From JBDHBD01 sp039586095 (GTDB taxonomy: Bacteria > Gemmatimonadota > Gemmatimonadetes > Palauibacterales > Palauibacteraceae), in contig JBDHLB010000021.1 of NCBI GenBank assembly GCA_039586095.1, positions 1 to 50,438 on the forward strand: a stretch of DNA of 50,438 nt, in the 5' to 3' direction. Shown here piece after piece: positions 15,687-23,122 of the stretch. The notes beneath the pieces were generated by a model. That model saw only the letters and a list, made by a program, of their open reading frames with translations, had not been told where the DNA came from and did no database searches. The translations under genes were made by a program, and so were the position numbers. Position 1 is the stretch's first letter, and every line of letters begins with the position of its first letter.

Positions 15687-17147
15687 ATGATCAAGCTACC
15701 GTTGCGCGAAACGTTGACATTCGATGACGTCCTTCTCGCACCGCGCCGCGCGCGCGTCCACCCGAAGGACGTAGATGTGTCGACCCACTTCACGCGAGGC
15801 ATTCGTCTCGCCATACCGCTCGTGTCGGCCGCCATGGACACGGTGACCGAGCATCAGATGGCGATCGCCGTGGCCCGGGAAGGCGGAATCGGGATCATCC
15901 ACAAGAACATGTCCACCGAGGCGCAATGCGCCCAGGTGGACCGAGTAAAGCGCTCCGAGAGCGGCATGATCCTCAAGCCCATCACCCTGGGTCCCGACGC
16001 ACCTCTGAGACGGGCGACGCGTCTCATGGAGGAGTTCTCGATCAGCGGTGTCCCCATCGTGGATACGGACGACCTCCTGGTCGGCATCATCACGAACCGC
16101 GACTTGATTTTCGAGACGGATCTCGACCGACCGATTCGAGAAGTCATGACCTCCGAGGGGCTTGTGACCGCACCGGCAGGCACGTCGCTCGAAGACGCCG
16201 AGCAAATGCTCCACAAGCACAAGATCGAGAAGCTCCCGGTCGTCGACGAGCAGGGTCGATTGAAGGGGCTGATCACGGTCAAGGATGTCTTCAAGCGCCG
16301 TCAGTACCCGAACGCCAGCAAGGACGAGCATGGCCGACTGCTGGTGGGTGCGGCAGTCGGACCTTCGGCGACCGACCTGGAACGGGCGCGCGAGTTGGAG
16401 AAGGCCGGGTGCGATGTGATCGTGATTGATACGGCGCACGGGCATGCCGAGGCCGTGCTGGAAGCCGTCGAAAGACTTCGCGATGCACTGCCCGATGTGC
16501 AGCTCGTGGCCGGCAACGTGGCGACGAAGGCCGGCGCCGCTGCCGTGGTCGAGCGCGGTGCGGATGCGGTAAAAGTCGGCGTCGGCCCGGGCTCGATCTG
16601 CACGACGAGAGTCGTGACCGGGGTAGGCGTTCCACAGATCACCGCGATCCAGGACGGCGTGGAGGGAGCGGCCGGTCGTGTTCCCGTGATTTCGGACGGC
16701 GGGATCAAGTACTCGGGTGACATCGTGAAGGCGATCGCCGCTGGTGCCTCCACGGTCATGATGGGCTCGATGCTTGCGGGTACGGACGAGAGCCCGGGAG
16801 AGGCGTTCCTGCTCGAGGGTCGGCGATACAAGGTGATCCGAGGCATGGGCTCGCTCTCGGCTATGGAAGAAGGATCCGCGGATCGGTACTTTCAGGAGCC
16901 TGCGCTCGAAAAGAGAAAGCTGGTTCCCGAGGGAATCGAAGGCCGGGTGCCCTACAAGGGTCCGGTCACGGACACGGTGTTTCAGCTCGTGGGCGGTCTG
17001 AGAAGCGGAATGGGCTACTGCGGCGTGGCCAGCGTGGAGGAGCTGCAGACGGAAGCCGATTTCGTGAAGATCACGACGGGCGGGCTGCGGGAGTCGCACC
17101 CCCACGACGTGGTGATTACGAGAGAGGCGCCGAACTACAACCTCTGA
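15687..17147 (+). CDS. guaB: Inosine-5'-monophosphate dehydrogenase
   Basis: A 486-residue enzyme that oxidises IMP to XMP with NAD+, the first committed step of GMP synthesis. It has the full family layout: a TIM barrel from LTFDDVLLAP, two CBS domains inserted at about residues 95-205 (GVPIVDTDDLLVGIITNRD, KLPVVDEQGRLKGLITVKD), the GVGPGSICTTR loop with catalytic Cys at about residue 305, the flap and a C-terminal GMGYCGV segment. Length and motifs are standard. It stands between two hairpins and is likely monocistronic. Confidence 0.98.
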   Translation: MIKLPLRETLTFDDVLLAPRRARVHPKDVDVSTHFTRGIRLAIPLVSAAMDTVTEHQMAIAVAREGGIGIIHKNMSTEAQCAQVDRVKRSESGMILKPITLGPDAPLRRATRLMEEFSISGVPIVDTDDLLVGIITNRDLIFETDLDRPIREVMTSEGLVTAPAGTSLEDAEQMLHKHKIEKLPVVDEQGRLKGLITVKDVFKRRQYPNASKDEHGRLLVGAAVGPSATDLERARELEKAGCDVIVIDTAHGHAEAVLEAVERLRDALPDVQLVAGNVATKAGAAAVVERGADAVKVGVGPGSICTTRVVTGVGVPQITAIQDGVEGAAGRVPVISDGGIKYSGDIVKAIAAGASTVMMGSMLAGTDESPGEAFLLEGRRYKVIRGMGSLSAMEEGSADRYFQEPALEKRKLVPEGIEGRVPYKGPVTDTVFQLVGGLRSGMGYCGVASVEELQTEADFVKITTGGLRESHPHDVVITREAPNYNL

Positions 17148-17218
17148 CGCGGGTATTCGGCAGCCGGCGTCGAAGGATCGGCCGCAGAACGTGAGGACGT
17201 GATACCGGAGAACAGATA

Positions 17219-17245
17219 GACCCGTCCCCCCGAGGGGGGCGGGTC
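17219..17245. terminator. Strong GC hairpin after guaB
   Basis: GACCCG (17219-17224) pairs with CGGGTC (17240-17245) and CCCCC (17226-17230) with GGGGG (17234-17238), a 12-pair stem with one T-G pair and a three-base loop. It is 70 bases after the guaB stop and 35 before the next start. There is no T-tract, so it is likely a terminator of the GC-only type. Confidence 0.55.
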
Positions 17246-17279
17246 GCGTGCTCTCGGGATCCGATGTGCGGAGAGGGGT

Positions 17280-18800
17280 ATGGCAAAGCGCGACACGAGT
17301 ATGGCGGGCCGCCAGTCTGCGGGCTCTTCGGCCGTTCTGATGGCGGCAGCCATCTTCCTGGTCGGGTGTGGGGTGAACCCGTCACCCGAGACCGGCGCAC
17401 CGTCCGTTGGCCCGTCCGCCGAGGACGTGGCTCTGGCCGTCTCGAACGCGCCACCAGCCGTGCCCGACACGATGCCGGACGAAACCGTCGCCGACGTGGC
17501 CCGCGAGCGCGGCCTCGATCCTGATTCGGTCATCGAGCGCAAGCACGAGGCGGAAGAGCGCGTCGACGACCTGGATGAGGCAGCGCAGGCCGAGTTTCTT
17601 CAGCTGTTCGGTCCGGATCCCCTCGGACTTGCCACATTTCCAGAAAACGCCGACGAGTTCGAGATCCCGCTCGAGACGAACGAGCAGGTCGAGCGTTGGA
17701 TCGACTACTTCGCGAATCGAATTCCGGATCGCTTCCGACTCTACCTTTCCCGGCTGGGCGGCTGGGAGGACATGATCCGTCAGAAGCTTCGCCTGGCGGG
17801 GCTTCCGCAGGATCTTATCTATCTAGCCCTCATCGAAAGCGGGATGAACCCGAACGCGTACAGTCGGGCTCGCGCGGTCGGGATGTGGCAGTTCATCTCG
17901 AGCACGGGGCGCAGGTATGGTCTGGAAGTCTCGTTCTGGATGGACGAGCGTCGCGACCCGTTCAAAGCGACCGATGCGGCGATCGCCTTTCTCTCGGACC
18001 TGTACGACGAATTCGGTTCGTGGTATCTGGCGGCTGCCGCCTACAACGGGGGCCCGGGAAGAGTTCGTCGCGGCATCGCTCGCACCGGCTCCGAGGATTT
18101 CTGGGACCTGTCGGAGGCACGCACTCTGAGGCGCGAGACCCGCAATTACGTGCCGAAGCTGATCGCGGCCGCGCTGATCGCCCGAAACCCCGAGCGCTAC
18201 GGGTTCAGTCGCGTCGCCGCAGAGGAGCCCTGGGAGTTCGAAGTGGTCGAGGTGCCGGACGCCACGAGCTTCGACGTGCTTGCCGAGGCTGCCGGGACCG
18301 ACGAGGACATGATTCGGACGCTGAACCCGCAGTACCCCCGGCGTGTCACGCCCCCGAAGCGCACGGTCGAGCTGCGCGTCCCCGTCGGGACGGGCGCCCA
18401 GTTCGCCGCGAACTATGCGGACATCCCCCCCGAAGACCGTGTGACATGGTTGATGCACACCGTGACACGCGGCCAGACCCTCGGGCATATCGCGGGCCGG
18501 TACGGCACATCGGTGAACGCCATCCGCGCGGCAAACGGCAACGTGAACCCGCGACGGCTGCAGATCGGTCAGCGACTGATCATACCGAGATCGGCCGGTT
18601 CGGTCGCTTCACGGTCTGTGAGCTCAGGTACACAGGTCGCCTCGCAGCCAACCGGGCCACGCACGATCACGGTGCGTCGCGGAGATACGTTGTGGTCTCT
18701 GGCGCGACGCCACGGCGTGTCGACCAGACAGCTCATGGCCTGGAACGATCTGCGCTCCAGCGTGATTCACCCGGGTGATCGGCTGGAGATCAGACGCTAG
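17280..18800 (+). CDS. MltD-like membrane-bound lytic transglycosylase with two LysM domains
   Basis: A 506-residue lipoprotein. The signal helix ends in a lipobox, LVGC (C30). An SLT domain spans about residues 165-310 (LPQDLIYLALIESGMNPNA with catalytic Glu at about 186, then AVGMWQFI and AAAAYNGGPGRV). Two LysM modules follow at about 395-440 and 460-506 (HTVTRGQTLGHIAGRYGTS, ITVRRGDTLWSLARRHGVS), which bind peptidoglycan. It cleaves the MurNAc-GlcNAc bond, leaving 1,6-anhydroMurNAc, probably from the inner leaflet of the outer membrane. The layout equals E. coli MltD. It is followed by a perfect palindrome at 18807. Confidence 0.93.
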   Translation: MAKRDTSMAGRQSAGSSAVLMAAAIFLVGCGVNPSPETGAPSVGPSAEDVALAVSNAPPAVPDTMPDETVADVARERGLDPDSVIERKHEAEERVDDLDEAAQAEFLQLFGPDPLGLATFPENADEFEIPLETNEQVERWIDYFANRIPDRFRLYLSRLGGWEDMIRQKLRLAGLPQDLIYLALIESGMNPNAYSRARAVGMWQFISSTGRRYGLEVSFWMDERRDPFKATDAAIAFLSDLYDEFGSWYLAAAAYNGGPGRVRRGIARTGSEDFWDLSEARTLRRETRNYVPKLIAAALIARNPERYGFSRVAAEEPWEFEVVEVPDATSFDVLAEAAGTDEDMIRTLNPQYPRRVTPPKRTVELRVPVGTGAQFAANYADIPPEDRVTWLMHTVTRGQTLGHIAGRYGTSVNAIRAANGNVNPRRLQIGQRLIIPRSAGSVASRSVSSGTQVASQPTGPRTITVRRGDTLWSLARRHGVSTRQLMAWNDLRSSVIHPGDRLEIRR

Positions 18801-18806
18801 CAGACG

Positions 18807-18820
18807 CCCCTCGCGAGGGG
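18807..18820. terminator. Palindromic hairpin between convergent genes
   Basis: CCCCTCGCGAGGGG is a perfect 14-base palindrome (stem CCCCT/AGGGG) seven bases after the transglycosylase stop and 44 before the end of the convergent processive GT gene. It could serve both strands. No T-tract is present. Confidence 0.45.
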
Positions 18821-18863
18821 AGGGGCAGGGCAGGCCTACCCTGTCGAGCATCCGAAGCGTCCG

Positions 18864-20054
18864 CTACGGGTTCGAATGCCGGCGCGTGCGTACCCACTCC
18901 CCCCGCCGAAAGCCCGCCACAGCCAACAGCTCGACGCCAAGGCGCCAGACAGCGTACCCGGGCAGCGACAAGAACGCGAGGAGTGTCCTGGCTGGCTGGG
19001 GTGCCCGGCTGATGGCCGCGATCGTACAGACGCCGTACCGCGCCAGAGAACATACAAGCCCTACGAGGATGACCGGGGTGTATGGCGCTCCCGACAGGTA
19101 GATCAGGGGTGCGGCAGCAGCGACGACAGCCAGCTGCGTGGCCGGGCCCGGCATCACAAGGTCGCTGAGCAGATCCAGCTTCTGGTGCAGTGAGATCCGC
19201 TTGCTTAGGAGAACCCGACCGCCGTACTCCTGAAGTACGACGAGGCGACCCCGTCTCCATCGCTTACGCTGGCTATAGCTCTGGCCCAGAGAACGGGCTT
19301 CCTGGGCGTAGATCTTGGCCTCCGGCGCCACATCGGTGCGTACGCCATGAAGCGTAAGCTGGACGTACATCTCGATGTCTTCAGAGATCGAACGAGCGTT
19401 CCAGCCATGCTCCGAGAGCACAGCGGTGCCAAGGCACATTCCAGCCCCCGTGAGCGGTGCGTTCAAACCGGCGGCGGCCTTCAGCGGATAAAGAAACTCG
19501 TAGTACACAGCTGACAACGTCGCAGCCATTCGGGTCAAGGCGCTGTCATCGGGGTTGCTCAGGCCGTTGTACGCCTGCACCGCCGTATGCCTCAGACCCG
19601 GGCGTCGCGACATCGCGATCGCATACGAGGGATCGATCTCCGTGTCGGCATCTACGATCACGATGGCGTCAACGGCCTGCCAGTCGAGCTGTGCCAGGGC
19701 CCATTTGATGGCCGCTGGCTTGCCTGGATTGTCCGGGTCGGTCCGGCGGAGGCACTCCACGCCCATTTCTTCGACAACTTCCGCAGTTCGGTCACGGCAG
19801 TTGTCAGCGACGACGACGACCAGGTAGTCATCAGCCGGGTAGTCGAGTCGGCGAAGCGACCGCACACAATCTCCGATCAGCATCTCCTCGTCGTGGGCTG
19901 GCACGAGAAAGAGGAAGCGCTGCCCGGAGGCGTCCTCGCTCCGCCGGTCTCTCGCGCCGCCACGGGCCAGGATCTTCAGCGCGCTCCAGATATCGCTCGT
20001 CGTCGGCAGCAGCAGCAGCAGCGCGATCGCAACTCCGATGATCGAGACCACCAT
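18864..20054 (-). CDS. Processive family 2 glycosyltransferase (polysaccharide synthase-like)
   Basis: 396 residues from the ATG at 20054, two bases after the asnB stop; a longer in-frame extension lies inside asnB and is rejected. It has an N-terminal membrane helix (MVVSIIGVAIALLLLLPT), then GT2 motifs FLVPAHDEEMLIGD, VVADNCRDRTAEV and IVDADTEID (DxD). It carries both motifs of processive synthases: SEDIEM in place of TED, and QRKRW (QxxRW). C-terminal helices form the rest of the channel. Such enzymes polymerise and extrude beta-linked glycans such as cellulose, hyaluronan or poly-GlcNAc, so a second matrix polysaccharide may be made here. It is cotranscribed with asnB. Confidence 0.88.
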   Translation of the reverse strand: MVVSIIGVAIALLLLLPTTSDIWSALKILARGGARDRRSEDASGQRFLFLVPAHDEEMLIGDCVRSLRRLDYPADDYLVVVVADNCRDRTAEVVEEMGVECLRRTDPDNPGKPAAIKWALAQLDWQAVDAIVIVDADTEIDPSYAIAMSRRPGLRHTAVQAYNGLSNPDDSALTRMAATLSAVYYEFLYPLKAAAGLNAPLTGAGMCLGTAVLSEHGWNARSISEDIEMYVQLTLHGVRTDVAPEAKIYAQEARSLGQSYSQRKRWRRGRLVVLQEYGGRVLLSKRISLHQKLDLLSDLVMPGPATQLAVVAAAAPLIYLSGAPYTPVILVGLVCSLARYGVCTIAAISRAPQPARTLLAFLSLPGYAVWRLGVELLAVAGFRRGEWVRTRRHSNP

Positions 20055-20056
20055 GG

Positions 20057-22072
20057 CTATACTCGCACGCTGGGGCGCAAACGGGTCAGAGAGGCCGGAC
20101 GATGCGATCCGGAGGCCAACCACCTGCCGTGCCAGATCTGGAAGATCAGAACTGCCCACAGCGTGAGGGCTTGATCGGTGCGACCCTCGAGAAGCGCCCT
20201 CCACTCTCTTTGCACCCGGTCCGCAACGAGAATTCCGTCCCCCTCCAGGCGATCGTGAGAGAGCATGTCTTCCGCCCATTCTCGCAATGGGCCTCGAAGC
20301 CACTGTGCGAGTGGCACCGTGAAGCCGATCTTCTTTTCCGGCATCATGTCGCCAGGCAGACGCTTCGCGAGAACCTCCCTCAGAATCCATTTCCCGTTTG
20401 GTCCGCTGAGCTTGTATCGCCTTGGCAGGGTCCAGGAGAACTCGACGACCCGGTGATCGAGAATCGGAACCCGTACCTCCAAGCTCACGGCCATACTGGC
20501 TCGATCGACCTTCGCCAGTAGATCGTCAGGCAGATACTCGAGCTGATCGGCCAGCATCATTCTGTCTGTCAAATCGGCGTGGGCGAGCGTCCGGAACGCG
20601 TGCTCGACCGACGTCGGCGTGGCGTCCAGCGCGTGCCGGACGACGTCCTCCGGTCTATTCCAGGCCGACAGCAGAGACCGGTAGAGATGGCATTCGGAGT
20701 CCTCCGCGAACATCCGCGACGTCTTACCGAGCCGTTCTTTCAAGAGTGACGGTCGCCCGCTGAAGCGCCCGAGCATCTGGGTATACGCCGAGTCCGAATC
20801 GGCGGTTGGCAGCCGCTCTTCCAGGCTCCTCAGAGAGTGGCCCAGAGCACGTCTGACTGGACGAGGAAGACGGCTGAACCACGGAATTAACCGGCTCCCT
20901 GACAGGTACCGATTGTATCCACCGAACAGCTCATCACCTCCATCTCCCGACAGCGCAACGGTCACGTGCTGCCGGGCCAGATGGGAAACCAGCCACGTGG
21001 GAATGAACGACGGATCGGCCATCGGTTCATCGAGCAGCTCACCCAAATCGGGCACGACCGCCAATGCTTCCTTGCCTCCGATCCGCAGGCTTGTGTGCTC
21101 CGTGCTGAAATGGGCGGCGATCTGGCGAGCTCTCGACGACTCGTCATGTTCGTCGCTGTCGAAGCCAATGGAGAACGTTCTGACACGCCTCGTACCGATC
21201 TCGCTCATCAGACCCACGATGACAGATGAGTCGACGCCTCCTGACAGCAACGCACCCAGGGGAACGTCCGCCTGCATTCGCTGGCTTACGGAATCTCGCA
21301 GCAGCTCCTCGAGATGTTCCACGGCCTCCTGAGGATCGCCATCGAACCGATGGGCCACGCCATGGGTGGCGGTTCGATCGAGCGACCAGAACGGCTCGCT
21401 TCTCGGCAGCGGCTCGTTCGGTTCACACACCGTGAGAAGGTGACCCGGCGGCAGCTTGTGCACGTTCTCGAGAATGGCCTGTGGGGCCGGCACATACAGA
21501 TAGCGAAGGAACAAGCGCAAAGCGGCCCGGTCGATCGTGGCTTGGAAGGCCGGTCCATGCATGATCGCACGGAGCTCGGACCCGAACGTGAAAAGCCCGG
21601 ACTTCCAGTGGATGAACAGGGGCTTGATGCCGAGTCGATCCCTGACCAATGTCAGATGACCCTCCTGCCTGTCCCACACGGCCATCGCGAACATTCCGTT
21701 GAATCGCTGCACGGCCGATCGAATGCCCCAGGCATCGAAAGCCGCTACGACCACGGACGTATCCGAATCACCCTCGTAGCGAACGCCCGCAGACCGAAGC
21801 TCCTGGCGAAGCAGTCTGTAATTGTAGATCTCTCCGTTGAACACGAGCGTATATCGCCCGGAGGGCGAATGCATCGGCTGGTGGCCGTGGAGAGAAAGAT
21901 CGATGATCGAGAGCCGCTGGAAGCCCAGCGCGACGCCGCGCTGCTCGTCGACCCAGCACCCCTCGTCGTCGGGCCCACGATGTTCGAGCGAGCCGCTCAT
22001 CAGCTGAACGGAGCGAGCAAGCTCGCCGTTCGGCATGTGACTCGAAGTGAAAATGCCCGTTAGTCCGCACAT
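20057..22072 (-). CDS. AsnB-type glutamine amidotransferase (asparagine synthase family)
   Basis: 671 residues from the ATG at 22072, chosen because Cys2 must be the N-terminal nucleophile (MCGLTGIF). The class II glutaminase domain has HRGPDDEG, LVFNGEIYNY and GDSDTSVV. It is followed by the synthase domain with the ATP pyrophosphatase loop LLSGGVDSSVI near residue 255. The length is usual for the family. In polysaccharide clusters these enzymes often amidate a uronic acid or build an amide linkage rather than make free asparagine, and pairing with a processive GT two bases downstream supports that (inference). A sigma54 promoter match lies 54-69 bases upstream of the start codon. Confidence 0.92.
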   Translation of the reverse strand: MCGLTGIFTSSHMPNGELARSVQLMSGSLEHRGPDDEGCWVDEQRGVALGFQRLSIIDLSLHGHQPMHSPSGRYTLVFNGEIYNYRLLRQELRSAGVRYEGDSDTSVVVAAFDAWGIRSAVQRFNGMFAMAVWDRQEGHLTLVRDRLGIKPLFIHWKSGLFTFGSELRAIMHGPAFQATIDRAALRLFLRYLYVPAPQAILENVHKLPPGHLLTVCEPNEPLPRSEPFWSLDRTATHGVAHRFDGDPQEAVEHLEELLRDSVSQRMQADVPLGALLSGGVDSSVIVGLMSEIGTRRVRTFSIGFDSDEHDESSRARQIAAHFSTEHTSLRIGGKEALAVVPDLGELLDEPMADPSFIPTWLVSHLARQHVTVALSGDGGDELFGGYNRYLSGSRLIPWFSRLPRPVRRALGHSLRSLEERLPTADSDSAYTQMLGRFSGRPSLLKERLGKTSRMFAEDSECHLYRSLLSAWNRPEDVVRHALDATPTSVEHAFRTLAHADLTDRMMLADQLEYLPDDLLAKVDRASMAVSLEVRVPILDHRVVEFSWTLPRRYKLSGPNGKWILREVLAKRLPGDMMPEKKIGFTVPLAQWLRGPLREWAEDMLSHDRLEGDGILVADRVQREWRALLEGRTDQALTLWAVLIFQIWHGRWLASGSHRPASLTRLRPSVRV

Positions 22073-22125
22073 CGCTTGAAGTACCCCTCGCGCCTTGTCA
22101 CGCTGTTGATCGTCCGGACTGAACC

Positions 22126-22141
22126 TGCAAGTGTTGCGCCC
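22126..22141 (-). promoter_or_regulatory. Predicted sigma54 promoter for the asnB operon
   Basis: The minus strand reads GGGCGCAACACTTGCA: GGCGC as the -24 box (one change from GGCAC) and a perfect TTGCA -12 box, GG and GC 10 bases apart. The predicted start near 22115 gives a leader of about 43 bases. Confidence 0.55.
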
Positions 22142-22186
22142 GTGCCGCACCCCGGAGCGAGAAGGCGCTACGAACGGTCGGCCGAT

Positions 22187-22210
22187 TCACACATTTCGAT
22201 TCGTCTGTGA
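22187..22210. promoter_or_regulatory. Inverted repeat midway between two divergent sigma54 promoters
   Basis: TCACA (22187-22191) and TGTGA (22206-22210) are exact reverse complements, 14 bases apart, in a small AT-richer patch. The centre lies about 83 bases upstream of the predicted asnB start and 75 upstream of the predicted PHP-gene start, a normal enhancer distance for sigma54 activators. One site could serve both. No identical repeat was found upstream of wzc. Confidence 0.35.
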
Positions 22211-22247
22211 CTCGATCCCCCCTGCCGTAGTCTGAGAGTGCGAATAG

Positions 22248-22263
22248 CGGACCGCTACTTGCA
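22248..22263 (+). promoter_or_regulatory. Predicted sigma54 promoter for the PHP gene
   Basis: CGGACCGCTACTTGCA: GG and GC are 10 bases apart, the -12 box TTGCA is perfect, the -24 box is GGACC instead of GGCAC, and the following G matches the consensus. The predicted start is near 22274, 53 bases before the TTG start codon. Confidence 0.45.
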
Positions 22264-22326
22264 GAGCTGGGGGCTCCCGCTGTGTGCCCGAAGATGGCCG
22301 TCTACTGAACAGGGGAACGGAGAGAC

Positions 22327-23064
22327 TTGGACTTGCGGGATTCACACACGCTTCGTGTCGATCTTCATTCGCACACCAGCTACTCCCTGGACGCGATCAC
22401 GAGCCCGGAGGAATTGGTGGAGCGTGCGCGGGATGCGACGCTGGACCGGATCGCGGTGACGGATCATGGAGAGATCGCCGGAGCCGTGCGAGCGCAGGAG
22501 CTGGATCCGGAACGGGTCATCGTGGGCCAGGAGATCCGCTGCCTCTGCCGGACCGAGCTCATCGGACTGTTCCTGCACGAGCGGATCCCGATGCACCGTC
22601 CCCTGGAGGAAGTGGTGGAACGGATTCGGGACCAGGACGGTGTCGTGTATGCCCCCCATCCGTTTGCCTACCCCTGGCGTCCCGTGTGGAAGGCGAGGCG
22701 AGCGATCGCTGTCGCCGATATCGTCGAAGCGTTCAACGCGCGAGCGTTCGTGCCGGCCTGGAACCAGGCGGCTCGCCGGGCGGCAGGGAGAGGGGGGCTT
22801 CCCGCCGGAGCCGGTTCGGACGCGCATTTCCCGGCCGAGATCGGGCGGGCCTACACGGAGATGCCGGCATTTCGAGACGTCTCTGGCTTTCGCCGGGCCC
22901 TGTCGGGTGCTCGGCCCGTCGGCGTGTCGACCACCGGACCGGCGCTCCACGTGGCGTCATCGGTGATGAAGGTGGCGCGGGTAAGCTGGGATCTCGCCAA
23001 TACGCCGATCCCGCTGCCGCAGCCGTTCGGCACACGTCTGGCGGGGCAGACGTCGAGCGACTAG
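22327..23064 (+). CDS. PHP-domain metal-dependent phosphoesterase
   Basis: 245 residues. All PHP metal motifs are visible: DLHSHTSYSLD (HxH), VTDHGEI, GQEI, a later YAPHPFAY and AGSDAHF. These bind a trinuclear metal centre that hydrolyses phosphoesters. The start is a TTG with GGAG about six bases upstream, and no ATG or GTG fits better. Small stand-alone PHP proteins include histidinol phosphatases, RNase AM and capsule-associated tyrosine phosphatases. The sequence is closest in style to the TrpH/YciV-like PHP group, not CpsB, so a tyrosine phosphatase for Wzc is possible but not shown. Its predicted sigma54 promoter diverges from that of asnB. Confidence 0.85.
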   Translation: MDLRDSHTLRVDLHSHTSYSLDAITSPEELVERARDATLDRIAVTDHGEIAGAVRAQELDPERVIVGQEIRCLCRTELIGLFLHERIPMHRPLEEVVERIRDQDGVVYAPHPFAYPWRPVWKARRAIAVADIVEAFNARAFVPAWNQAARRAAGRGGLPAGAGSDAHFPAEIGRAYTEMPAFRDVSGFRRALSGARPVGVSTTGPALHVASSVMKVARVSWDLANTPIPLPQPFGTRLAGQTSSD

Positions 23065-23087
23065 CGACGACGCGGTTCTGACCCGGT

Positions 23088-23113
23088 ACAGCCCCCCGTC
23101 TCGGTCGGGCTGT
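23088..23113. terminator. Bidirectional hairpin terminator
   Basis: ACAGCCC (23088-23094) pairs with GGGCTGT (23107-23113), with an inner CCG/CGG stem and a TCT loop. It lies between the stops of the convergent PHP and sugar dehydrogenase genes, nine bases from the latter. Confidence 0.5.
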
Positions 23114-23122
23114 CTCCCTCGA

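Noticed and set aside
20055..20390. 112-residue N-terminal extension of the processive glycosyltransferase
   Set aside because: It lies entirely within the 3' end of asnB in another frame and is low-complexity. The ATG at 20054 begins with a proper membrane helix.
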